Notes: generated by a model from the letters alone, not told the origin. Numbered from the stretch's first letter, positions 44,118 to 53,629 are shown. The stretch is DNA of 64,000 nucleotides from an uncultured Bacteroides sp. (GCA_949285075.1 CASDXF010000002.1:1-64000); one strand, 5' to 3'. Translations and numbers: made by a program.

Positions 44118-44774
44118 ATGAAGAAGATTCTGATAGTGTGTATGGCCCTTTTTGCGGTCATGCGGCATGGCATGGCGCAGACTTTAGAGAAAATGCAATG
44201 GTTCAACGAGCCGGAACGTTGGGAAGTAAAAGATAAGTCGCTTTCCATGTTCGTAACTCCTCACAGCGACTATTGGCGGATTTCTCATTATGGCTTTACG
44301 GTGGATGACGCTCCGTTTTATTATGCGACTTATGGAGGGGAGTTTGAGGCGAAAGTGAAAATTACGGGCGATTACAAGGTTCGTTTCGATCAGGCGGGAC
44401 TGATGCTGCGTATTGACCATGAGAATTATATCAAGGCCGGAATAGAATTTGTGGACGGAAAATTTAACCTAAGCGTGGTCGTTACTCATAAGACTTCGGA
44501 CTGGAGTGTCATCTCTCTGGATAAGGCTGTGCCGTACGTATGGATAAAGGCGGTCAGACGGCTAGATGCGGTGGAAATCTTTTATTCGTTCGATGACAAG
44601 GAATACACGCTTATGCGTAACGCTTGGTTGCAGGATAATACGCCTGTGATGGTGGGGCTGATGGGAGCTTGTCCGGACGGAGATGGCTTTAATGTTACTT
44701 TTGAGCATTTTAGCGTGAAGCATCTGCCCGATAAGCGTCGGATGGAATGGCTGAAAGAGAATGCCGCCCAATGA
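44118..44774 (+). CDS. DUF1349 (concanavalin-like) protein with signal peptide
   Basis: A 218-residue protein. The DUF1349 beta-sandwich is clear: WEVKDKSLSMFVTPHSDYWR, GGEFEAKVKITGDYKVRFDQ and VRRLDAVEIFYSFDDKEYTL. Most DUF1349 proteins are intracellular, but this one starts with a signal peptide (MKKILIVCMALFAVMRHGMA, cleavage before QT). It may bind or modify a sugar in the periplasm. It follows the acetyltransferase gene by 33 bases and may be co-transcribed; a weak hairpin follows at 44778. Confidence 0.75.
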   Translation: MKKILIVCMALFAVMRHGMAQTLEKMQWFNEPERWEVKDKSLSMFVTPHSDYWRISHYGFTVDDAPFYYATYGGEFEAKVKITGDYKVRFDQAGLMLRIDHENYIKAGIEFVDGKFNLSVVVTHKTSDWSVISLDKAVPYVWIKAVRRLDAVEIFYSFDDKEYTLMRNAWLQDNTPVMVGLMGACPDGDGFNVTFEHFSVKHLPDKRRMEWLKENAAQ

Positions 44775-44871
44775 TGTGCCTGTAAGTGAACAGGGAGGTT
44801 TGGTAGGGAATTTTAGTTTTTAGGAAGCTCGGTTGTTACAGTTTAGTGATGTGGTTTTCCCGGAAAAATAG

Positions 44872-44879
44872 TACTTTTG
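44872..44879 (+). promoter_or_regulatory. Promoter -7 box of the tsaC-clc-fmt run
   Basis: TACTTTTG matches TAnnTTTG and lies 30 bases before ATG 44910. It supports that start rather than the upstream codon at 44877, which lies inside the box. Confidence 0.6.
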
Positions 44880-44909
44880 CACATTGTTCTCAAGATTTAT
44901 TCGATTGTG

Positions 44910-45479
44910 ATGACGATGGAAGAAGATATAAGGAAAGCCTGTCAAGTGATGAGCGAGGGAGGAGTAATTCTCTATCCCACGGACACGGTATGGGGTATTG
45001 GCTGCGACGCGACCAATGAGGAAGCCGTACGTCGGGTATATGAAATAAAGAAACGTTCGGACAGCAAGGCGATGCTTGTGTTGGTAGACACTCCGGTGAA
45101 GGTTGACTTTTACGTTCAGGAGGTGCCGGATGTGGCGTGGGACTTGATAGAAATGAGCGATAAGCCTTTGACTGTCATTTATTCCGGAGCGCGTAATTTA
45201 GCTTCGAATCTGTTGGCGGAGGATGGGAGCGTGGGTATCCGCGTGACTGCCGAGGAGTTTTCCCGCCGTCTCTGTCAACGTTTCCGCAAGGCGATTGTCT
45301 CTACATCCGCTAATGTGAGCGGGCAGCCGGGAGCGGCGAACTTTAGCGAAATTAGCGATGAAATAAAGTCGGCGGTGGATTATGTCGTGAAGTATCGCCA
45401 AGATGATATGAGTCGGCCAAAACCTTCGAGTATCATCAAGTTGGGGAAAGGAGGACTGGTAAAGGTGATTCGTGAATAA
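44910..45479 (+). CDS. tsaC: L-threonylcarbamoyladenylate synthase (short, TsaC/YrdC type)
   Basis: 189 residues from ATG 44910. It makes threonylcarbamoyl-AMP from threonine, bicarbonate and ATP for the t6A37 modification of tRNA. Family motifs: VILYPTDTVWGIGCDATNEE, YEIKKRSDSKAMLVLVDTP, SVGIRVTAEEF and STSANVSGQPG. It lacks the extra C-terminal Sua5 domain, so it is the short form. It is the first gene of a run with the ClC channel and fmt. Confidence 0.92.
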   Translation: MTMEEDIRKACQVMSEGGVILYPTDTVWGIGCDATNEEAVRRVYEIKKRSDSKAMLVLVDTPVKVDFYVQEVPDVAWDLIEMSDKPLTVIYSGARNLASNLLAEDGSVGIRVTAEEFSRRLCQRFRKAIVSTSANVSGQPGAANFSEISDEIKSAVDYVVKYRQDDMSRPKPSSIIKLGKGGLVKVIRE

Positions 45480-45500
45480 GAAGGGCGGTAGGGAAAATAT

Positions 45501-47294
45501 ATGGAGAAAGAGAAGCTAAGTCTGTTACAGCGTTGCATCAAGTGGCGGGAGGAGAATATCAAGGAGAAGCAGTTCATATTGATACTGAGTTTTCTTGTTG
45601 GCATATTCACCGCGTTGGCTGCCTTAATTTTGAAATTCCTGATTCATGAGATACAAGATTTTCTGACGGATAACTTTGATACGACAGAGGCCAACTATCT
45701 TTACTTGGTCTATCCGGTAGTAGGTATCTTTCTGGCGGGATGGTTCGTGCGAAATATCGTAAAGGATGATATAAGTCATGGAGTGACGAAGATCTTATAC
45801 GCCATATCCCGTAGACAGGGACGTATCAAGCGTCATAATATCTGGTCGTCTACCATCGCCAGTGCCATTACCATAGGTTTTGGCGGTTCAGTCGGGGCGG
45901 AGGCTCCGATTGTGCTTACTGGCTCCGCTATAGGCTCCAATTTGGGCAGCGTGTTCCGCATGGAACACCGTACCTTGATGTTGCTTGTCGGCTGTGGCGC
46001 GGCGGGTGCCGTGGCGGGTATCTTTAAGGCGCCTATCGCCGGTCTGGTATTTACGCTTGAGGTCTTGATGATAGACCTTACCATGACTTCGCTGCTTCCT
46101 TTGCTTATTTCGGCGGTCACGGCGGCTACTGTATCTTATTTTACTACAGGAACGGAGGCCATGTTCCGTTTTCATCTGGATGAGCCTTTTCAGTTGGAAC
46201 GGATTCCTTACGTCATATTGTTGGGAATCTTCTGTGGATTGGTTTCCCTTTACTTTACCCGTGCCATGAATACGGTCGAAGGCGTTTTCGGACGTTTGAA
46301 CAATCCGTATAAGAAACTGGCTTTCGGTGGCGTGATGCTTAGCGTGCTGATTTTCCTTTTTCCGCCGCTGTACGGCGAAGGGTATGACACCATCGAGCTG
46401 CTGCTGAACGGGACTACGGTGAGCGATTGGGATACCGTGATGAATAACTCCATTTTTTATGGGCACAGCAATCTGTTGCTGATTTATTTGGCGCTGATTA
46501 TATTAACAAAGGTATTTGCGTCTAGCGCAACGAACGGTGGTGGCGGATGTGGTGGTATTTTTGCGCCTTCTCTTTATCTCGGTTGTATCGCCGGGTTCAT
46601 ATTCTCTCATTTCAGTAATGGTTGCGGCACGTTCGCTTACTTGCCGGAAAAGAACTTCGCCTTGTTGGGTATGGCGGGAGTGATGAGCGGCGTGATGCAC
46701 GCTCCATTGACCGGAGTTTTCCTTATTGCCGAACTGACGGGAGGATATGACCTGTTTCTTCCGCTGATGATTGTATCCGTCAGTTCATACCTGACTATCA
46801 TTGCGTTTGAGCCTCACAGCATTTATTCCATGCGTCTTGCCAAGAAAGGGGAGTTGCTCACTCACCATAAGGATAAAGCCGTGTTGACGCTAATGAAGGT
46901 AGAGAATGTGGTAGAGACGGATTTTGTAGAGGTGCATCCCGAAATGGACTTGGGCGAATTGGTAAAGGCGATAGCGACTTCTCATCGGAATATTTTCCCT
47001 GTAACGGATAAGAAAAACGGTGAGCTGCTCGGGGTCGTGCTGTTGGATGACATTCGGAATATCATGTTCAGGCAGGAGCTTTATCATCGGTTTACTGTGA
47101 ACAGGCTGATGACTTCCGCTCCGGCGAAGATCTATGATACGGACGGTATGGAGCAGGTGATGCGCACGTTTGACGACACAAAGGCTTGGAATTTGCCGGT
47201 AGTGGACGCTGAGGGACATTATAAGGGATTTGTTTCCAAATCGAAGATATTTAATTCGTACCGGCAGGTGTTGGTACATTTCTCTGACGAATAA
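45501..47294 (+). CDS. ClC family chloride channel/antiporter with C-terminal CBS pair
   Basis: A 597-residue membrane protein. The ClC signature motifs are visible: GGSVGAEAPIVLTGSAIGSN, AGAVAGIFKAPIAGLVFTLE and NGGGGCGGIFAPSLYLGCIA. After the last helix (about 440) comes a CBS pair (LMKVENVVETDFVEVHPEMD, VNRLMTSAPAKIYDTDGMEQ) that likely senses nucleotides. Whether it is a channel or H+/Cl- antiporter cannot be told here. It starts 21 bases after tsaC and ends two bases before fmt. Confidence 0.93.
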   Translation: MEKEKLSLLQRCIKWREENIKEKQFILILSFLVGIFTALAALILKFLIHEIQDFLTDNFDTTEANYLYLVYPVVGIFLAGWFVRNIVKDDISHGVTKILYAISRRQGRIKRHNIWSSTIASAITIGFGGSVGAEAPIVLTGSAIGSNLGSVFRMEHRTLMLLVGCGAAGAVAGIFKAPIAGLVFTLEVLMIDLTMTSLLPLLISAVTAATVSYFTTGTEAMFRFHLDEPFQLERIPYVILLGIFCGLVSLYFTRAMNTVEGVFGRLNNPYKKLAFGGVMLSVLIFLFPPLYGEGYDTIELLLNGTTVSDWDTVMNNSIFYGHSNLLLIYLALIILTKVFASSATNGGGGCGGIFAPSLYLGCIAGFIFSHFSNGCGTFAYLPEKNFALLGMAGVMSGVMHAPLTGVFLIAELTGGYDLFLPLMIVSVSSYLTIIAFEPHSIYSMRLAKKGELLTHHKDKAVLTLMKVENVVETDFVEVHPEMDLGELVKAIATSHRNIFPVTDKKNGELLGVVLLDDIRNIMFRQELYHRFTVNRLMTSAPAKIYDTDGMEQVMRTFDDTKAWNLPVVDAEGHYKGFVSKSKIFNSYRQVLVHFSDE

Positions 47295-47296
47295 TC

Positions 47297-48298
47297 ATGG
47301 GCGATATGAACAGTAATGAAAGACGGGGAGCGGACAAGGCTTCGCTCCGTATAGTATACATGGGGACTCCCGAGTTTGCGGTAGAGCCGTTGCGCCGGTT
47401 GGTGGAAGACGGCTACAATGTGGTGGGCGTAGTGACTATGCCCGATAAGCCTGCGGGCCGCGGCCATAAGATACAGTATTCGGCGGTTAAGCAATACGCT
47501 TTGGCGCAAGGGTTGCCTTTGTTGCAGCCGGAGAAATTGAAGGATGAGGGATTCTTACGGTCGCTTCGCGAATGGAAGGCGGACTTGCAGATTGTGGTGG
47601 CTTTCCGTATGCTGCCGGAGGTGGTGTGGGGAATGCCCCGCTTGGGCACCTTCAACCTTCACGCCTCTTTGCTGCCCCAGTATAGGGGAGCCGCTCCCAT
47701 CAATTGGGCCGTGATAAACGGGGAGACGGAAACGGGCGTGACGACCTTTTTCTTGAAGCATGAGATTGACACAGGGGAGATCATTCGACAGAAACACGTG
47801 CCTATAGCGGATACGGATAATGTAGGAAGTGTACATGACAAGTTAATGACGTTAGGCGGGGAATTGGTGATAGAGACGGTGGACGCTATCTTGAACGGTG
47901 AGGCGAATACTGTGCCGCAAGAGAGGATGAAAGTGGAGGGTGAACTTAAGCCGGCCCCGAAGATATTCAAGGAAACTTGCCGTATCGATTGGAATTGTCC
48001 GGTAAAGAGGGTGTATGACTTTATTCGCGGCTTGTCCCCCTATCCTGCGGCGTGGACGGAAATGTCCGGGCAGGATGGAGAAACGGTGGTAGTGAAGATT
48101 TTTGAAAGCGAGAAACTGTTCGAAACGCATCGCTTGTTGCCCGGTACGGTAGTGACGGACGGTAAAAAGTGGCTGAAAGTGGCTGTTCCGGACGGATACG
48201 TTTCAATTCTTTCCCTGCAGCTTCCCGGAAAGAAGAGGCTAAGGACCGATGAATTTCTTCGTGGGTATCGTATCGTCGATGGTTGCGTATTCCGTTGA
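47297..48298 (+). CDS. fmt: Methionyl-tRNA formyltransferase
   Basis: 333 residues, beginning two bases after the ClC gene. The first ~17 residues (MGDMNSNERRGADKASL) precede the usual family start IVYMGTPEFAVEPLRRLV; the shorter start at 47361 (MGTPEF) is possible but less likely. Catalytic region FNLHASLLPQYRGAAPINWA (Asn, His) and HEIDTGEIIRQ are present, and the C-terminal OB-like domain starts near 210 (CRIDWNCPVKRVYDFIRGLS). It formylates initiator Met-tRNA with 10-formyl-THF. Confidence 0.95.
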   Translation: MGDMNSNERRGADKASLRIVYMGTPEFAVEPLRRLVEDGYNVVGVVTMPDKPAGRGHKIQYSAVKQYALAQGLPLLQPEKLKDEGFLRSLREWKADLQIVVAFRMLPEVVWGMPRLGTFNLHASLLPQYRGAAPINWAVINGETETGVTTFFLKHEIDTGEIIRQKHVPIADTDNVGSVHDKLMTLGGELVIETVDAILNGEANTVPQERMKVEGELKPAPKIFKETCRIDWNCPVKRVYDFIRGLSPYPAAWTEMSGQDGETVVVKIFESEKLFETHRLLPGTVVTDGKKWLKVAVPDGYVSILSLQLPGKKRLRTDEFLRGYRIVDGCVFR

Positions 48299-48357
48299 TG
48301 GGATTCACGTTCGCTTGTTCAATCAATAAATTCAAAACCTCAAAAAAAACAATAAAC

Positions 48358-49011
48358 ATGAGCTCAATTATTATTTCTCCTTCTATTCTTTCTGCTGATT
48401 TCGGCCATTTGGCTAAGGACATCGAAATGATTAACCGTAGTGAGGCGGAATGGGTGCATATCGACATCATGGACGGGGTGTTTGTGCCCAATATCTCTTT
48501 TGGATTTCCGGTGCTGAAGTATGTGGCTGAGCTGACTCGGAAGCCTCTTGACGTGCATCTGATGATTGTGAATCCGGAGAAATTCATTCCTGAGGTTAAG
48601 GCGTTGGGTGCCTATATTATGAATGTGCACTATGAGGCTTGTCCTCATTTGCACCGGGTAGTGCAGCAAATCAAGGAGGCGGGGATGAAGCCGGCGGTTA
48701 CTATCAATCCGGCGACTCCGGTCGCTATGTTGCAGGACATCATTCAGGATGTATATATGGTGCTTGTCATGAGTGTGAATCCCGGTTTCGGAGGGCAAAA
48801 GTTCATAGCGCATTCCGTAGAGAAGGTAAGAGAACTTCGAGATTTGATAGAGAACAGCGGTTCGAGAGCGTTGATAGAGGTAGACGGCGGGGTGAATTTG
48901 GAGACTGGAGCTCGACTGGTAGAAGCGGGGGCGGATGCGTTAGTAGCCGGTAACGCTGTATTTGGAGCCTCAGACCCGGAAGATATGATTAAGCGGCTAC
49001 GTATGTTGTAA
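48358..49011 (+). CDS. rpe: Ribulose-phosphate 3-epimerase
   Basis: 217 residues from ATG 48358; the frame is open upstream to 48283 but would overlap fmt. It interconverts ribulose 5-phosphate and xylulose 5-phosphate in the pentose phosphate pathway. TIM-barrel motifs: IISPSILSADFGHLAKDIE, HIDIMDGVFVPNISFG, PLDVHLMIVNPEKFI, VMSVNPGFGGQKFI and IEVDGGVNLETG, including the two catalytic Asp and metal-binding residues. It lies 59 bases after fmt and 12 bases before comEC. Confidence 0.95.
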   Translation: MSSIIISPSILSADFGHLAKDIEMINRSEAEWVHIDIMDGVFVPNISFGFPVLKYVAELTRKPLDVHLMIVNPEKFIPEVKALGAYIMNVHYEACPHLHRVVQQIKEAGMKPAVTINPATPVAMLQDIIQDVYMVLVMSVNPGFGGQKFIAHSVEKVRELRDLIENSGSRALIEVDGGVNLETGARLVEAGADALVAGNAVFGASDPEDMIKRLRML

Positions 49012-49023
49012 GCTGCTTTCCAA

Positions 49024-51117
49024 TTGATTTACTATAGTTTACATAAGTATCCTTACATACGCCTGCTTATTCCGTGGATGGCGGGTGTCTTTTGTGGAGA
49101 TCGCTTCTTCGACGAGAGAGACGATTCTTCCATATGCTTTTCTTTGCTTGGCTTACTTGTTCTCCTGACCATAGGATGCTACTTCTTGCGGCGTCATTCC
49201 TTACGATGGTGTTTTGGGGTTTGTGTTGCGGCGCTTTGTTTTGTGGGAGGATGGACGGCTGTCGGGTGGCAGTTGGAGCGAGCCGTATATGAGTTTCCTG
49301 AAGAGGAGGCCGTTTATAGGGTTCGGTTGACGGAACTTCCCGAGGCTAAAGAGCGCTCCTATCTTTGCCGGGTGATTCTGAAAGAGCGGATTGACTCGGC
49401 GACGGCTTATCCCATAGAACGGCCTGCGTTGCTTTATTTGGCGAAGGACTCTTCGGTCATGCGGTTGTGCGGTAGAGAGGAATTGTTGGTCTCTTCCCGC
49501 ATTTCTCCGCCAAAAAACGGGGGAAACTTTTGCGAGTTTGATTATGAACGTTATTTGCTGCGTAAAGGAATCTGCGGAACGGGATACGTAGCCTCAGGGC
49601 ATTGGAAACGATTGCCTTTTTCTGCCTCGCCGTCGTTGCGGCAGAAGTCTGACGCCTATAGGGAAAAGCTTATCGGTCTGTTTCAGCGGTTAGGTTTTGA
49701 AGGAGATGAGTTGGCGGTGCTTTCGGCGTTGACCGTTGGTGACAAGACGGACTTGAGTGAGTCCATTGAAGAGAGTTTCTCTATTTCCGGAGCGAGTCAT
49801 GTACTCGCTTTATCCGGACTGCATATCGGCCTTCTGTATGCTTTGTTTTCTTACCTTTTCAAATGGGTTGCCGTGAGAGGCCGATGGGGCAGGCTAGTCC
49901 GTTCGCTTATTGTCTTGTCTTTACTGGGCGCTTTTGCTTTTTTCACGGGACTTTTCCCCTCCGTTGTCCGTTCTGTCTGTATGTTTTCGGTTCTGGCGAT
50001 AGCGGATGTATGCGGTCGTCAATCAATCTCTATGAATACGGTAGCGGCTGTAGCGTGGTGGATGTTATTGATTTGTCCGGTCTGGATGTTTGACGTGGGC
50101 TTTCAGCTTTCGTTTTTAGCGGTAGCCGCTATTTTGTTGGTTCAACCGCTCCTTTATCGGCTTTGGCCGGTAAAGAACTGGATAGGAAAGCGTGTATGGG
50201 GATTAATTACTGTTTCTGTCGCGGCCCAATTGGGGACAGCCCCTCTCGTCTTGCTCTACTTTTCCCGGTTTTCCACGCATTTTCTTTTGACCAACTTGAT
50301 TGTAGTCCCTTTGACTACTCTTATATTGTACGTTGCCGTTTTGATGCTTTTGCTGACCCCCTTTAGCTTTTTACAGGCGATTGTAGCCGGTATCTGCGAT
50401 ATGATGCTGAAGTTTCTGAACGCTTTTGTCCGATGGGTCGAGCGTCTGCCTTACTCTTCCGTAGACGATGTCTGGCTTTATCAGTGGGAGGTGGCGGGTA
50501 TCTATTTGTTTATCTTGTTGCTTTTGTATTATATAAGTAAGAAGCGCTTTCGCCCCTTGTTGGCGTGTTTATGCTGCTTGTTGTTGGTGGTGGCCGGACA
50601 TGCGGCAGCAATCTGGACAAATCGTCCTCAGCGTAGCGTTGTCTTTTATAATGTCAACAATTGTTCGGCGGTACATTTCATCGATAGCGACGGGAGTTCA
50701 TGGTTAAATTATAGGGATAGCCTGACCGATGGCAAGTCTCTCCGACGGGTGGCCGCCAATTATTGGAGAAAACTTCGCCTAGCCCCTCCGGTGGAGGTGA
50801 AGGGAGATGTTCGTGAACGTTCATTCTTCCGTGACCGGCAGATTCTGTCTTATCAGGGCTGTCGTGTAGGAATGGTGACTGATAATCGATGGAGGAATAA
50901 AGCGGCCTCGACTCCGCTTTTTCTTCACTATCTTTATGTATGTAGAGGGTATGACGGTAATATGGAGGAACTAATGCGGGTTTTCCAAACCTCGTGTGTC
51001 GTGTTGGACGCGTCTCTTCCGGCATACCGCAAACGTGTGTTGGCGGAAGAGTGCAGGCGGAAAGGTTTACGTGCAATCTCTTTGTCCGACGAAGGTTCTG
51101 TACGTTTTTTGCTTTAA
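49024..51117 (+). CDS. comEC: ComEC/Rec2 family DNA-uptake-like membrane protein
   Basis: A 697-residue protein read from TTG 49024; the first in-frame ATG (49078) would remove the conserved start YPYIRLLIPWMAGVFCGD, so the TTG is preferred. The N-terminal DUF4131 domain precedes the ComEC competence domain (LSALTVGDKTDLSESIEESF, SGASHVLALSGLHIGLLYAL near 255-274), with about ten hydrophobic helices. The C-terminal ~190 residues form a soluble region that lacks the metallo-beta-lactamase motif of longer ComEC proteins, as is common in Bacteroidetes. It is thought to form the inner-membrane DNA channel. Confidence 0.88.
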   Translation: MIYYSLHKYPYIRLLIPWMAGVFCGDRFFDERDDSSICFSLLGLLVLLTIGCYFLRRHSLRWCFGVCVAALCFVGGWTAVGWQLERAVYEFPEEEAVYRVRLTELPEAKERSYLCRVILKERIDSATAYPIERPALLYLAKDSSVMRLCGREELLVSSRISPPKNGGNFCEFDYERYLLRKGICGTGYVASGHWKRLPFSASPSLRQKSDAYREKLIGLFQRLGFEGDELAVLSALTVGDKTDLSESIEESFSISGASHVLALSGLHIGLLYALFSYLFKWVAVRGRWGRLVRSLIVLSLLGAFAFFTGLFPSVVRSVCMFSVLAIADVCGRQSISMNTVAAVAWWMLLICPVWMFDVGFQLSFLAVAAILLVQPLLYRLWPVKNWIGKRVWGLITVSVAAQLGTAPLVLLYFSRFSTHFLLTNLIVVPLTTLILYVAVLMLLLTPFSFLQAIVAGICDMMLKFLNAFVRWVERLPYSSVDDVWLYQWEVAGIYLFILLLLYYISKKRFRPLLACLCCLLLVVAGHAAAIWTNRPQRSVVFYNVNNCSAVHFIDSDGSSWLNYRDSLTDGKSLRRVAANYWRKLRLAPPVEVKGDVRERSFFRDRQILSYQGCRVGMVTDNRWRNKAASTPLFLHYLYVCRGYDGNMEELMRVFQTSCVVLDASLPAYRKRVLAEECRRKGLRAISLSDEGSVRFLL

Positions 51118-51134
51118 CTGTCCGTATTTTGTCG

Positions 51135-51142
51135 TACATTTG
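51135..51142 (+). promoter_or_regulatory. Promoter -7 box of the DHH phosphoesterase gene
   Basis: TACATTTG matches TAnnTTTG; it lies 22 bases before ATG 51164, so the gene has its own promoter rather than reading only from comEC. Confidence 0.55.
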
Positions 51143-51163
51143 CACCCCTTAAATTATGTGGTT

Positions 51164-52204
51164 ATGCTGACAAAAGTAATAGAACAGTCCAAGATAGACC
51201 ATTTCACGAAATGGTTTGAGCGGGCTGACAAGGTAGTTATCGTATCTCACGTTTCTCCCGATGGAGATGCCATAGGTTCGTCGCTTGGGCTTTATCATTT
51301 CCTTGATTCTCAGGGAAAGGATGTTAACGTGATTGTACCCAACGCTTTTCCCGATTTTTTAAAGTGGATGCCGGGTAGTAAGGATATTCTGTTGTACGAC
51401 CGTTACAAGGAATTCGCCGATAAGTTGATAGCGGAAGCGGATATTATCTGCTGTCTGGATTTCAACGCCTTGAAGAGAATAGAGGGAATGGCTTGTAGCG
51501 TATCCGCCTCTCCTGCCCGTAAGGTATTGATAGACCATCATCTCTATCCGGAAGATTTTTGCAGGATTATCATGTCTTATCCGAAAATCTCTTCCACTTC
51601 AGAATTGATATTCCGCCTGATTTGCCGTATGGGATATTTCAATGAGATTTCAAAAAGCGCGGCGGAGTGTATTTATACCGGTATGATGACGGATACGGGA
51701 GGCTTTACCTACAATTCCAACAGCCGGGACATTTACTTTATCATTAGCGAGCTGCTCTCGAAAGGCATCAACAAGGACGAAATCTATCGAAAAGTATATA
51801 ACACCTATTCCGAGAGCCGTTTGCGGCTAATGGGACATGTGTTGTCTAATATGGTAGTCTATCCGGATTGCAATGCGGCTTGCATATCTTTAGCGAAGGA
51901 CGAGCAAGGCAAGTTCCATTATATAAAGGGTGACAGCGAAGGCTTCGTGAACATTCCCCTTTCCATCAAGAACGTCCGGCTCTCCTGCTTTTTGCGCGAA
52001 GATACCGAAAGGCCGATGATTAAGATTTCCTTGCGTTCCGTGGGAACTTTCCCTTGTAACCAGTTGGCTGCGGAATTCTTTAACGGGGGAGGACACTTGA
52101 ACGCTTCCGGAGGCGAGTTTTACGGGACGATGAGCGAAGCGAGGGCCGTGCTTGAAAAGGCGATAGAAAAGTATAAGCCCTTGCTTACTTCGGAGGCTTC
52201 CTGA
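51164..52204 (+). CDS. nrnA: DHH/DHHA1 phosphoesterase, NrnA-like
   Basis: 346 residues from ATG 51164, chosen because a promoter lies just upstream. Motifs of DHH family: HVSPDGDAIGSSLGLYHFL (metal ligands), CCLDFNALKR, LIDHHLYPEDF (DHH), GMMTDTGGFTYNS and the DHHA1 tail with NGGGHLNASGGEFYG. NrnA-type enzymes degrade short RNA and may dephosphorylate pAp; some homologues hydrolyse c-di-AMP or pApA, and the two cannot be told apart here. A strong terminator follows. Confidence 0.88.
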   Translation: MLTKVIEQSKIDHFTKWFERADKVVIVSHVSPDGDAIGSSLGLYHFLDSQGKDVNVIVPNAFPDFLKWMPGSKDILLYDRYKEFADKLIAEADIICCLDFNALKRIEGMACSVSASPARKVLIDHHLYPEDFCRIIMSYPKISSTSELIFRLICRMGYFNEISKSAAECIYTGMMTDTGGFTYNSNSRDIYFIISELLSKGINKDEIYRKVYNTYSESRLRLMGHVLSNMVVYPDCNAACISLAKDEQGKFHYIKGDSEGFVNIPLSIKNVRLSCFLREDTERPMIKISLRSVGTFPCNQLAAEFFNGGGHLNASGGEFYGTMSEARAVLEKAIEKYKPLLTSEAS

Positions 52205-52235
52205 TTGTGTGTCACTCCCTTCTCCTGCTATATGA

Positions 52236-52273
52236 CAAGAGGGCTGAGGCCGCACGCGGCCTCAGCCCTCTTG
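52236..52273. terminator. Bidirectional terminator
   Basis: CAAGAGGGCTGAGGCCGC (52236-52253) pairs perfectly with GCGGCCTCAGCCCTCTTG (52256-52273). It lies between the convergent nrnA and thioredoxin-fold genes. Confidence 0.85.
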
Positions 52274-52292
52274 CTTAAATGCGAACATAAAT

Positions 52293-53444
52293 TTAGAGCA
52301 ACTCCTTGATTGTCGCGTCTAAATCCTTGACGTTCTCTCCCCGATATTTCAGTTCATTGTCGCGTCCTATCAGGAAAAACGACGGAAGCTGCTTTACATT
52401 GTAAATAGAGACGTTCGTGGAGTATATTCCGCTCTCGTCACGTACGCATATCCACGGCAGATTAATGGCGGAGGTTTTCCAGAAATGCTCGTCGGCGTCG
52501 AGTGATACCTGATAGATTTCCAGTCCCTGTGAGGAATATCTATTGTAAAGTTCCCGCAGAGTCAGGTTATGTGGCGAGCCGGATGCGGATTGGTAGACGG
52601 TGAAGTCCAATAGCACGACTTTGCCTTTTAAGTCGCTCAGCTTATGTGTTTCTCCCTTTACGTCTCTCAATGCGATGTCAATGATTCCTGTTTCTATTAT
52701 CTTGTCTTGCGGGATAGAGACTTGCGGCGCTTGCGTTTGCCTAGTGTTCTTCATTCCTTTCATCACGATGTTGTAGAGGTTCTTGGTACGTACCGCGTTG
52801 GGGAAAAGATTGTTCATGCTGGTGGCTACTGCCGCGAAGCACTTGATGTCCTCTTTATTGTTGAACGGGTCAAAAATCAAATAGTTGTTCAGTTTCTGAA
52901 ATAAGGCGAAATAGGAGGAGGCCACATTAGGAGCCTTGTATATATAGTTGCGCTTAACGTCCTCCTTGTAGCTTTCTACTAAGGCGGCTAGGCTGTCTTC
53001 GAATGTGTTGTATCCCACTTTGTTCGACTGCAATGCGGCTTGAAGGTCGTTGACGCTTTTTTGCAGGCCTATCTGCTTCATCGTTAGCTCCTTGATTCTT
53101 TCGCTGTTTTCCGACCCCTTTACCGTGTATTTCGTGGAGAAATTGGCGTACGGCGCGTCAATCTGAATAGTCTCTATAGAGTCGACGGAGAAGTTGATGA
53201 CTTTGTCCTCTATGCGCAGCCGGTAAAACTCCGGTGACTCTGGACGCGGCTGCTTGAAGGTGAAGTGTCCGTCGCCTTTCAGCTTTACGGAGTCTATCGC
53301 GACGATGCCTTCCAGTCCGGACGATTCGAGATACAGCGTTTTTCCTTCGGCGTCGGTAATGCCTCCTTCAATCTGAAATTCCGGGCCGGAGCTGCACGCT
53401 GTAATAGTGAGTGCGGCTATTGCCGCCAACTTTATCTTTCTCAT
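52293..53444 (-). CDS. Lipoprotein with DUF4369 and thioredoxin-like fold lacking the CxxC pair
   Basis: A 383-residue lipoprotein (MRKIKLAAIAALTITACSSG). The N-terminal ~110 residues resemble DUF4369; the C-terminal ~140 residues have an AhpC/TSA-thioredoxin fold (DVKGETHKLSDLKGKVVLLD, SLDADEHFWKTSAINLPWIC). Where oxidoreductases have WCxxC this protein has FTVYQSASGSPHN, so redox catalysis at that site is impossible. This variant is known in Bacteroidales; the role is unknown. Promoter TATATTTG (53478-53471 on the minus strand) lies 27 bases upstream. Confidence 0.8.
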   Translation of the reverse strand: MRKIKLAAIAALTITACSSGPEFQIEGGITDAEGKTLYLESSGLEGIVAIDSVKLKGDGHFTFKQPRPESPEFYRLRIEDKVINFSVDSIETIQIDAPYANFSTKYTVKGSENSERIKELTMKQIGLQKSVNDLQAALQSNKVGYNTFEDSLAALVESYKEDVKRNYIYKAPNVASSYFALFQKLNNYLIFDPFNNKEDIKCFAAVATSMNNLFPNAVRTKNLYNIVMKGMKNTRQTQAPQVSIPQDKIIETGIIDIALRDVKGETHKLSDLKGKVVLLDFTVYQSASGSPHNLTLRELYNRYSSQGLEIYQVSLDADEHFWKTSAINLPWICVRDESGIYSTNVSIYNVKQLPSFFLIGRDNELKYRGENVKDLDATIKELL

Positions 53445-53470
53445 GTCACATGCTTTTATTTATAGGGTTG

Positions 53471-53478
53471 CAAATATA
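53471..53478 (-). promoter_or_regulatory. Promoter -7 box of the thioredoxin-fold lipoprotein
   Basis: CAAATATA on the plus strand is TATATTTG on the coding strand, matching TAnnTTTG, 27 bases before ATG 53444. Confidence 0.55.
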
Positions 53479-53629
53479 CGTCTTTTCGGAATTAGTCAAA
53501 ACGTTTTGTCTCCTTCTTTACTTTATTTTGAAAAAAAACGGGTTTGCGCTAACTTTTTGGTTCATTTTCTCCTGATATACAATGATAAATGTATATCTTC
53601 GCGGGAATTTTGAATGAAAAGTATATAAA

